The translations under genes were made by a program, and so were the position numbers. From assembly GCA_947471745.1 (NCBI GenBank), contig CANJKZ010001150.1, positions 918,501-982,500 of the forward strand: a stretch of 64,000 nt of DNA, given 5' to 3'. Origin of the DNA: Closterium sp. Naga37s-1. Lineage: Eukaryota > Streptophyta > Zygnematophyceae > Desmidiales > Closteriaceae. This document shows positions 41,173 through 52,412 of this stretch, in pieces. Numbering within the stretch: the stretch's first letter is position 1; each line of letters opens with the position of its first letter. The notes under the pieces are model-generated. The model had not been told where the DNA came from. It searched no databases and saw only the letters and a list, made by a program, of their open reading frames with translations.

Positions 41173-42029
41173 AAGATTGCCTGCTGGTTCCCCTCTGGCT
41201 GGGTCCCTGCCTGGAGTCGTTTCCGTGGTACAGCCAAGCCCGAAACTGACCCAATCTGAACCCAACACTCAACCCAACACACTCGCTTCTACGCGTACTG
41301 TCAACCCTGCTGTTGTTGCTGCCATGGCTAATGCATCGCCACAGCAACGGGAAATGGGGAACATCCAGGGATCTTCCAAAACTAGTGGGTGAGTGAAGCC
41401 TGGGCCACTGCATTTCCCCGCGGGTTAGTTCTCCAGGGTTTCAGGCCTCTAACTACCTGTCTGCTGATGCTCCTTGTACTGTGCAGATCGACTGTGCATG
41501 ACAGTGCTGCTGCTACCCTCATGAAAGGGGACAAGCAGATTGGCGCTGCTCCCATGGATGTGGATGCACAGAAGCAAGGGAGCCAGGTTATTGCCAATGG
41601 AGTGGTTGTATCGCAGGCGAGATCTGATGCGGGTGCAGGAAAGGGGGTGGAAAGGCCAACATGTGTCAGTGGGAGCTGCAACGAGGAGGTTGTTATCGTT
41701 GATGGGAAGGACGCCTGCCGCTTGGTGTCTGGCGAAGGAGCGAAGATGGGGCAACTTTCTCAGATGCGTTCCAGAGCATCGCCAAATGTGAGTTAGTTTG
41801 CCGAGCCAGGCTTGCATTGCACGTTAGATAGATTGATGCGGAATGCCATCCATGAGTAAGTTGTGTTTCTTTGTGCTGACTCACTTATGTTTCCTTGTGT
41901 TTGCAGTGTGTGCTGCCATCTCCATTTCATGGTTCAGATGGTGGGAGTGGTGCAGAGAGCCCAGTGGACATCTCTCCACTTGGGCCTGTCCCGGTCGCAG
42001 CATCTAATGAAGCGGTGAAGCATCAGTGA
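38432..42029 (+). CDS. GRF: Growth-regulating factor (GRF) transcription factor, QLQ + WRC domains
   Basis: Plant-specific transcription factor. Exons 38432-39539, 39722-39910, 40111-40196, 40391-41388, 41487-41787 and 41907-42029, all phases matching, 934 aa. Exon 1 is a very long Gln-rich region. Exon 2 has the QLQ domain ([20 protein letters not shown]), which in plants binds the GIF coactivator. Exons 3 and 4 join to form the WRC domain: [20 protein letters not shown] then [17 protein letters not shown], with the C-x9-C-x10-C-x2-H zinc ligands and a basic nuclear-targeting segment. The rest is low complexity with a poly-Gln run (41129-41170). An upstream in-frame ATG at 38330 exists. The last exon ends TGA within CAG|GTGAGT-like sequence, so further exons are possible. 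The sequence after the WRC differs from the angiosperm miR396 target. Confidence 0.88.
40047..40089 (+). repeat. Poly-T run in GRF intron 2
   Basis: About 43 consecutive T residues 21 bp upstream of the exon 3 acceptor (40110). It may act as an extreme polypyrimidine tract; it could also be an A-tail of an antisense insertion, but no insertion boundaries are visible. Confidence 0.9.
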
Positions 42030-43101
42030 GTGATAACAGACATATACCGTGCATCATATATCAAGTTATACAAGGACCCTATTAACTTCACACCAATAGC
42101 GCCACACTTTGTGCCAAGTAGGCTAGAATGCGTCTAACTAGGTAAGATTGCGGATATGGGACCTGTTTTGTCTATTCCCTTTAGTCAGGCTGGATTGATT
42201 GCTCTGATGTGAAGCTTGTATTCTTATCCCGGTCAGTTGGCTTGGGACGCGACATTTCTCTTCCCAGAACAACGGGTAGCAGGCTTGAAGTACCCTTATA
42301 CACCCTGTTTCTCGCTACACTGAACTGTGCCGAACTGGTGGAAAACCTTGTTATCTTCGATTTGCCTAATTGAACCATAGCGAAACTTACTGTAACCACC
42401 GCTAACCGTGCTTTTCCCATCTTATAACCGATTTCACAATGGCGAGAAAGAGGGTGTAGGCCTATTAGGCAGACAACCATTGGCCTTGGTATGGGTTCAG
42501 GCAGCCTCGGGAATTTCGCAGCCTTCTGGCCAACCAAACCCATCCTTCTGAAGCCACGATTTATATGTTCGGTTTGGTTGCGTTGCGAGCGAGCCGGTTC
42601 CTGATGCCAGTCACACAACATCGGTTGGGGCACCACAATCAGGCTTTTTGTCATATCCCTATCCCAACCGAACTGGTAGGGCATAACTGAAGACCATGTC
42701 GTAACTACATGTCAGAGTTATATGCAACCTGAAGACCATAGGTAGTTCACTTCTAGTCAAGCTCTGCAACAATTCCGCGTTGACTATCGCAAACTCTCGA
42801 AGGGAGGTCTGTGCGACTCGCATCACTAGCATCGGCCATATGTATTGCTATTCGCGAGAATTCTGCGTTGCCGTCCTAGAAAAAACCCTGAAGCACGAAG
42901 CGTTAGGTTCCGTGACAGCCTGGTAAAGCTGCGACGATGGTGGCAAACACACGCGTTAGATAAATTGCCTGATGCGGCTTAGCTCGTAGTGTCCTAGCCA
43001 GTCGGACGGCTCCAGTTTTAGGCACATCTGCGTCAGGCGGCTAGCAGCGCGACGGCGGGATCTGTTCAGTCTTAATCCGGTTTCCTGAAGGACCAGGTGC
43101 A
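42030..43101. other. Intergenic region
   Basis: No gene, RNA or clear repeat seen. The GRF 3' end and the TBC promoter and 5' UTR should lie here. Confidence 0.4.
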
Positions 43102-46100
43102 ATGTCGTTCTTCTCGAGGCTTATAAAGGGGTCGCGTGTATCGGAGGATCTGGACCAGGAGTACCCCGTGAGAAAGGACGTTGACGTCACTCAAGTCAGC
43201 AAGTTCCGTCCTCGGGTAAGGAGAAGGAATTGATTATTTTAAGAGGCAATGAGTCATAGAGGAGGAGATTAGTCCTAAAGGGAGGAAAAGAGTTACTTAA
43301 CGAAGACGAAGGAGCTTCGTAGGGAATACGATTCGGCAAGCCATTTTGACTAATTTCGTGCTTCTTCAGGTCAATGACGAAGCTTTTCGGGCCGTCAGTC
43401 AATCTCAAGAGACTACCCGTCAACCGCATCTTAGCGTCAGTCAGGCATGTCAGACAGCCAGACAATCGAACCAGGCCGTCAATAAATGATATCAGACCGT
43501 CAGTGAACTATAGGAAGCCGTCAGCAACCACATTCAACCGTCAATATTTTTTACGAGACCACCAATCAACCATCGCCAAGACTGACGATTGCCCCAGGCC
43601 TTCAGCATCAAGCACTTAACCTCAATTCCGTATCCTCTTCGTGCTTCTATTCCTAACCTCTCCTCTTCTTCCACCTCCCTCCCCCTCTTCCCCTCCCGTC
43701 CGTCCTACGCTCTCTCTTCGTTGTCCCCCCTCTCTCCCTCATTTGCATTGCAACCCCCGTTACTATCACACACTGTGTGCAGGTGAAAAAGCGACTGTCA
43801 ACGGAGAGATGGGAGGCCTGTCAAGACGAGTTCGGGCGAGTGTGGGCCATTGATGCTGCACTCAAGCACATACAGCGAGGGGTGCGTGCTTCGCGAGGGG
43901 AGAGGAATGTGTGCTTGTTGCAAGGGGAGTGCGCTGATCCCCTTGAGGGGTGGGTGCTTAGCGAGGGGTGTGCTCTTATAGCGAGGAGTGGGTGCTGAAA
44001 CACATACAGGGAAGAGGGTGGGGCGAGGAAATGATCAGCGAGGGTTTGGAGACATGGCATGTATGTCATGAGATGCTATGGCATGTATGTTTTGGGATGG
44101 TATGTCATGTATGTCATGGGATGGTATGACATGTATGTCATGGGATGCTGTGGCACGTATGTATCATCTCATCATGGTGTTATCACCTCGGCCTTTCTCT
44201 TTTCCTTCCATCTTCCTTTCTTATGTCTCCCCTTCCTTCTCTTTCCGCTTCCTTTCACCTGCTCCTTTTTCTTTCCCCCAACTCGTCTCAAAGTCCTTCT
44301 CACGCATATCTCTCTCCCTCGTCCATCTTGGCAGGGCGTGGAGCCGAGCATTCGAGGCGAGGTGTGGCCGTTCCTCCTGGGGCTATACTCGCCCAACAGC
44401 ACGCACGAGGAGCGGGACGCCATGAGGGAAGCACGGCGGTGAGGCATCATTTCTCCCTCTCACTCTTTGTTCCTCCTGGGGCTCTACTCGCCCAACAGCA
44501 CCCACGAGGAGCGGGACGCCATGAGGGAAGCACGGCGGTGAGGCATCATTTCTCCCTCTCACTCTTTGTTCCTCCTGGGGCTCTACTCGCCCAACAGCAC
44601 CCACGAGGAGCGGGACGCCATGAGGGAAGCACGGCGGTGAGGCATCATTTCTCCCTCTCACTCTTTGTTCCTCCTGGGGCTCTGCTCGCCCAACAGCACC
44701 CATGAGGAGCGGGACGCCATGAGGGAAGCACGACGGTGAGGAAACCACTCCAGTGAGAGAGGCACGGCTGTGAGAGAGTCAGTGCAGTGAGGCATCATTT
44801 CTCTCTCTCCGCTCTCCATTTTCCACGAGGAGGCATCACACATTGATAGGAACCCACATCCGCAACTTCCTTTACACTCCCTCCTACTCCAAGCACTGAT
44901 TTCTATGCACGGTTGAAGCAGGAGTGCGACGAGGTGGATCCGGTGGTGGACAGTGAGTGGCCCTTTTACTTCCCTCTTATGCCCACTCCCTCTTTCCCCC
45001 TCCGACCTCCCACGCCCCTCCCCCTCCCCGCGCCACCAACTACAGTAATTTCTATGCGAGGTTGAAGCAGGAGTGCAACGAGGTGGATCCGGTGGTGGGC
45101 AGTGGCGTGGTCGTGGACTTCCCTCGCGTGCTCAAGGACGGCTCTGACGTCCCCCTCCCCTCCTACTACCACGCCCCTGCTCTGCTGCCGCTGCCGCCGC
45201 CGCCGCCGCTGCTGCTGCTGCTTCTGCCCCCGCTGCTGCTGCTGCTGCTGCGTCTAACCCCCGTCCGCCCCCCCCCACCCCCCCCTTCCTTCCCCTTCCT
45301 CCCCCACCACCAACAACAGTGATTTCTACGCGAGGTTGAAGCAGGAGTGCAACGAGGTGGATCCGGTGGTGGGCAGTGGCGTGGTCGTGGACTTCCCCCG
45401 CGTGCTCGAGGACGGCTCTGACGTCCCCCTCCCCTCCTACTACAGCGGCCCGCACATCGACGACCCCTCTTCCACACATGTAGATGTGAATAGAGGAGGA
45501 GCAGCAGGGCGGGACGGTGGAGAGGGGCAGAGTGCGGTGCTGACGGAGCGGGAGAGGCTGGTGGGGCGCGTGGGGGAGGAGCGGGTGCGCAAGTGGCGCT
45601 TGGGGCTGCATCAGATAGGCGTGGACGTGCAGAGGGCGGATCGCACGCTCGTGTTCTACGAGGAGGAGGGCAACCGCTCGCGTCTGATGGAGGTTTTAGC
45701 GGTTTATTCCTGGTTCGACCCCGACGTGGGGTACTGTCAAGGTGGGTCCTGGTGGGGTGGGGCGGGCTTAGTCATGGATCGTGGGTGATGAGTGATGGGT
45801 GATTGTTGTTGTGGTGAGGTGCTGGCTGTTGGGGCACCGCAAATGTGGGATGGATTTGGGTACCGCCAAGGTGGGATGGATTGGGGTGATCATTGTAGTG
45901 GGTTCCCTTCCCTTGGCTGTTCTCCCACCTCGCAACCCTCCGTCGCGTCCAATGCAGGCGTGAGCAACCTCATGTCTCCCAGCATTCGTACCTCCCTGCT
46001 TCATACCTTTACCTTCTCACTCCCTACCTACCACCACCGCCCATCTCACTGTGATCACGCACGAACGACTTTTTGTCGCCTGTCATCGTCATTTTTCCCC

Positions 46101-49100
46101 CCACTCCTGTCTATTTCCCTCCCAACCTGGCCCAACTATCTCTCCCATCCCTCCGCGAGTAGGCATGAGCGACCTCATGTCGCCCTTCATTGTCACACCT
46201 CACCTTTCATTCCTTCCACTCCTTCCTTCCTTATTGCCCCTCGACCCCAACCCTTTCGCCCAACTCCCTCCCTCCCTGTGCAGGTATGAGCGACCTCATG
46301 TCGCCCTTCATTGTCACCTTCCCCAACAACGCTGATGCTTTCTGGTGCTTCGAACGCCTCCTGCGCCCCATTGTAGGCCTACGGACATGGGGAGGGGGGG
46401 AGAGGGGGGGGGGGCGGTGGAGTGGACTGTGGAGTGGAGGGGAGGAGGGAGGGAAGGTTCCCGTGCCCCATTGTCGGTCCACGGATATGGGGAGAGAGGG
46501 GGGGGAAGGGGGAGTGGGAGGGGAGGGGGTGAGGGAGGGAGAGGGGAAGGGAGGGAGGGATGGGGGGAGGGATTGTGGTACTTTCGACCTTGTGTGTGTG
46601 CCTTGTCTTTCCCATGTGTTTGTGCCATGCAGAGGAGCGACTTCGTGGGCACGTCAGCCAGCATAGCCTCAAGAATGAGTTTTCTCAGGCGCCTCACTCA
46701 CAAGCATCTCGCCCTGTGTGTGCGCGTGCGCCTTGTCTTTCCCATGTGTTTGTGCCGTGCAGAAGGCCATGTCTTTCCTGGGCACGTCAGCGAGCATAGG
46801 CGTGCAGAAGGAGATTGACAACCTCAAGAACGAGCTTTGAGGCGCCGCGCCTCACAACTCCCCCTTGCGTGCACATCTTGTCTTGCCCTGTGTGTGCATC
46901 TTGCCTTGCCCGTGCATGCACCATGCAGCGGAGCGACTTCATGGGAACATCAGCGAGCATAGGCGTGCAGAAGGAGATTGACAACCTCAAGAACATCACG
47001 CGTGTGCTCGACCCCGAGCTCTACGCGCATCTTGGTACTTATCAAGCTCTGTGTGTGGTTGAACCATGTGTTTGGTTGAACCATGTGTGTGCACCCTCCC
47101 ACATAGACATGGGCAGTCAAGTCGAGTTTTGGCTCGACTCGCTGACCCGACTCGACTTAAAATCGAGTCAAGTCAGTTAGAATATTTTTTTGACTCGAGA
47201 CGAGTCGAGTCGAGTCGACATTAGGGGAAAGGTCGATGCATCGTCTGACTCGACTTCAGAGAGTCGAGTCAGCAACGAGTCGGCGAGTCGGCTGACTCGA
47301 TTCCTGCTAAGCTGACTCGGTAATCACCAATTTCAATTGTGCGGGTTCCCGTTGTCGATTTCGCCATGCAGTTTCCTTTCCCCCGTCACTCAATTTCCCT
47401 CCCCCCTCATGCGCAGTCCTTCCGTCATTCAATTTCTTCCCCCAACCCCACTGAATTCCCCCCCGTCACTGAATTTCATGTGCGCACAAAACGACTAGGG
47501 CGGATGGGGGGTTGGGGGGGGGAGACATTTTGACATTACTACCTTGCATGAAGTGGCGACAACAATCTTTTGTTGTTGCAGGCACATCGCGAATTCAGAT
47601 CTGAACGCGACTGCTTTTTTGGGGGGGGTGCGCCTCTTGAAAATACCTAAGGTTAAGTCGAGTCAAGACAGACTCGCGAGTCGAGTGACTCGATCTCGAG
47701 TCAAGGCCTGACTCGACCGCAGAAGTCGAACACGAGTCGGCAGTTATTTGTTTTTGATCTGACTATGGCTCGACTCGACTCGACTCGACTCGACTCGGCT
47801 CGACTCGGCTCGACTCGACTCGACTCGACTCGACTCGACTCAGCTTGACTCGACTCGACTCGACTCGGCTCGACTCGACTCGGCTCGACTCGGCTCGTCT
47901 CGGCTCGACTCGGCTCGGCTCGGCTCGACTCGACTCGACTCGACTTGACTCGGCTCGACTCGACTCGACTCGACTCGACATAACTCCCGACTCGACTACA
48001 ACTCGAGGCGACTCGGCTCGACTCGACTCGTGCCCATGTCTACTCCCACACAAGCACTGCACCCTCAAGAACATCACGCGCGTGCTCAACCCTGAGCGCA
48101 ACGCCCATCTTGGTACTTACCGACTCAACTAGGTAGGTGCCGCTAGGTAAGTACCGCTGGGTAGGTACTGCTCAGTTTACCATGTGTGTGCATTGCATCC
48201 ACACAGAGGACTGTAACCTCGAGAACATCACCCGCGTGCTTTCACCCCGAGCGTTGAGACGTCTCAAAACCCACACAGAGTACTGTAACCTTAAGAACAT
48301 CACCCGCGGGCCTGACCCAGAGCTATTCGCCCATCTAGGTATTGTTCCGTTCAGTTAGGTAGGTGCTTTTAGCGGCGAATTCCATGTTCTTCACAGCACG
48401 CCCCATCATGGCCATCCTTCTGTGCCCCCTGGCCTCGGTTATCATTTCCCCCATCCCCCCTGCAGACGAGATAGGAGCGTGTCCATGTTCTTCACAGTGC
48501 GCCCCATCATGTCTACCTGCCTGCTAACCCCTGTTATCATTCCCACCAAACCACCAACCTTTTAAAATCCATCCCCCCTGCAGACGAGATAGGAGCGTGT
48601 CCATGTTCTTCACAGTGCGCCCCATCATGGCCATCCTTCTGTGCCCCCTGGCCTCGGTTATCATTTCCCCCATCCCCCCGGCAGACGAGATAGGAGCGTG
48701 TCCATGTTCTTCACAGCACGCCCCATCATGGCCATCCTTCTGTGCCCCCTGGCCTCGGTTATCATTTCCCCCATCCCCCCGGCAGACGAGATAGGAGCGG
48801 GGTCCATGTTCTTCACAGTGCGCCCCATCATGGCCATGTTCCGCCGGGAGCTCTCCTTCGCTGACTCCATCTACTTTTGGGAGGTACCACTGCTGCCCTG
48901 CCTGCTATTTTTAGCATCAATTGCTATTTTTGAAAGTATTAGGCACCATGTTCCTTACAGTGCGCCCCATCATGGCCATGTTCCCCCGCGAGCTCTCCTT
49001 TGCCGACTCCATCTATTTCTGGAAGGTACCACTGCTGCTGCCCTGCTTGCCATTTTTAGCATCCACTGTTATTTTTGGAAGGTGTCCCACTTTGCTGCAA

Positions 49101-52100
49101 GTTGAGAATTGAGAAAATTTCGTCCTGTTCTTCTGACTGCATGTGCTTCTGATATGCATTTTTTACTGTTGAGAGGTAGAGGCTGTGTTTTCTATTCTGG
49201 GTTGCATTACCCCGCACTGGCCAGCCCCCTTATTGCCACGTCCCTTTATGGCCATGCACTACTCCTCCCCACACCGTCCCCTCTCCCCCCCCTCCCCTCC
49301 AGCTGATGTGGCCATGGGACTATGATGTTCGACTACACACCCTCCCCCCCCCCTACCCCTCGCCATTCGCTCTCTCCCTCTCTCCACTTCCCTTCCAGAT
49401 GATGTGGTCGTGGGATTACGATGCTCGGGATGCGGATCTACTAGCCATGGCGGACCAATCCGTGTTAAATCACCACGCCGTGAACTTCCCTCATTCCGCC
49501 GCCTCCCCGCATGCCCTCCACCAAAACTCGTTTGCGGCCGCCACCACCGCTGCTGCAGAAGCAGCCGCAGCGGCCGTGGCAGCGTGTGAGAGCTCTGGCT
49601 CTGGCTCCTCTGGGGTCGAAGCGATCCCGTCTGGTGCGGCCAAAGCTGCTGCCAAGGCTGCTGCTGCGGAAGCTGTTGCTGCGGCCGTCTCGTCTTCTGG
49701 GAGATCTGGGGTGGACGGGGTGACGCCTGGTGCTGCCCGGATGGCCGGTGCTGCGGCTGCAGTGGTGCGGGTTGCTGGGAGGGAGGAGGAGGGGCAGCAG
49801 GGGGGGAAAGGGAGGGCCAGCCCTTTGAGACCAGGTAAGCTGGGAGGGGGGCTGGGGGGCATGGGATGCCGTTGGGGGCATCAAACTGGCTGCCGTTGCT
49901 GCGGTGGGGAGGGTTGCTGGGAGAGAGGAGGAGGGGCAGCAGGGGGGAAAAGGGAGGGCCAGCCCCCTGAGATCAGGTGGGCTTTGCAACATTCTAACAT
50001 GATGCAGCTCTGATACGTTTTCCAATACATTCTCGAAATGATGGAGCTGTGTGGCATTCTGAAATGATGGAGCTGTGGGGCATTTTGAAATGACGGAGCT
50101 GTGGGTCATTTTGAAATGACGGAGCTGTGGGGCATTTTGAAATGATGGAGCTGTGGGGCATTTTGAAATGACGGAGCTGTGGGGCATTTTGAAATGATGG
50201 AGCTGTGGGGCATTTTTAAATGATGGAGCTGTGGGGCATTTTGAAATGATGGAGCTGTGGGGAACTTGTCTAACACTTCGAAGTTAGAATGGAAATAAGA
50301 CCTCCGCAGCCCGCCTGTCCTCTTTTGACAGCTGTGGGGCACTTGTATAACGATTGTGAAACTAGGAGAGCGGGAAGGGGTTCAGGTGGGAGCAGGTACA
50401 AGGTGTAGGTTAGGGTGTTTAGGCAAGCCAGTGTGCGTCATGTGAGTGATGTGTTGTGATGGCAATGTGATGAGGCACCCCATTATCCCACGACATTACC
50501 CCATGTCATCACCCCATGCCATCACCCCATGCCATCACACCCCATGCCATCACACCCCATGCCATCACCCCATGCCATCACCCCATGCCATATCACCCCA
50601 CCATCACTTGATCACCCATCATCACCCCTGCAGGCACACGCTCCACTGCAGCAGCGTGGGCGAGTGTGGAAGCAGCAGTCACCTCAGGCGCTCTCACGGA
50701 CACCAGACAGAATTTCTCTAATCCACTGTCCCACATCCCATCGTTGCGTGACCCCCCCATCACCCTATCATCACTTCATCACCCCATCACCTCACCCCAC
50801 CACCCCATGCCACCACCCCTGCAGGCACACGCTCCACCGCAGCAGCATGGGCGAGTGTGGAAGCAGCAGTCACCTCTGGCGCTCTCACGGACACCAAAAG
50901 GAACTCCTCGTCCGACCCTGCCGGTCCCGGTGGCGGCAGTGCTGCTAATTCCCGCGCCAGCACCCCCTCACTCCCCGCCAACCGCCTCCCCTCCCGAAAG
51001 CACCACAGCGAGCGCAAAGTCCCCGCCGCCGCCACCACCCCCCCCACCACCAACAACAGCACAGGCAGCCGGGCCATAGATGGGGCTCGCTCCCGCAGCT
51101 GGGCGGGCGTGGGGCCGTACAGGAAAGACGTGATCCGTTACGTTACCCTAGATGCTTCTGCTGGCAAGCTAGCTGCTAGCAAGAGCGCCAAGTACCTCTC
51201 CTCGCGGCGCTCTGCTGTGGCTCTCTGGCACAAGGCGCAGAAGCTCGCAGGACCGGTGGGTACGGCTGCTGCTACCGCTGCCATGCCGGGTGATGCTGTG
51301 GTGTTTGCTGTCTCGGCGTTTGCCGGCCGACCAATCACACCAACGTATGCTGCTGCTGCCGGTGCAGGTGCCGGTGCCGGTGCCGGTGCTGCTGCTGCTG
51401 CTGGTGGTGCTGGTACAGCTTCAGTTCCGCCGCAGCTGAATCTGCCTCCGAAGGCCCATCGACGGACAGGATCGTTCGGGCTTGGAAGAAGAGGCAGCAA
51501 GAAGCACCCCCACACCGCTGCACCTGCTTCCCCCACACCACAGCAGGCGCCCTCAGCAGCAACAACCGAATCCGCGCTAGAAGCAGCAGAAACAGCAGTA
51601 GAAAAAGCAGCAGAAGCAGGAGCGGTAACAGGAGCAAGTGCAGCAGATGCGGCGGCAGCAGCGGCAGAGGAGGCGGGGGCGATAGTGCCCCCGCAGCCGT
51701 CGGCGTTCTATGCTCTTCCAGAGTCGGCGGGGGTGGCGGTGCCGTACGTGCGGAGGGAGGAGCAGGAGCGCATGACGACCTTCTGTGTGCTCGCCATTGT
51801 GCTCAAACTGAGGGACGAGTTTATCGACGACGCCTCTGGGCTCGACGATGTGGTGGATGTGAGTGTAAAGGGGGAGGGGGTTTGCAGGGGAGAGAGGGGG
51901 CGGGCGGGGTTGGAATTGGTGAAGGCCAGCGCCCTGGGGGCTGGTTGGGTGATGCATGTGAGTGGAGGGTGGGTGGGATGGGCTGTGTGTGAATGGGAGG
52001 GCATAGCGGTGGTGGTGTGCCGTATGTGCGGAGGGAGGAGCAGGAGCGCATGACCACCTACTGTGTGCTCGCCATTGTGCTCAAACTGAGGGACGAGTTC

Positions 52101-52347
52101 ATTGATGACGCTACTGGGCTCGATGATGTGGTCAATGTGAGTGTAAAGGGGGGAAGGAGAGAGAGGGGAGGGCGTGTGGGTGTGGGGCAGCAGTGGGGGA
52201 GTCCTGGGTATAGGTTGGGGTAGTGATGTAGGCGAGGGGTTGTGAGGCTGTGTGAATGGAAGGGGGTGGGGATGGGTTGTGTGTGAATGGGGGGGGATTG
52301 TCTGCGGTTTGCTGGTTGGGCATACGGTTGGACAGGGTGGGGGACCC

Positions 52348-52412
<65 letters not shown>

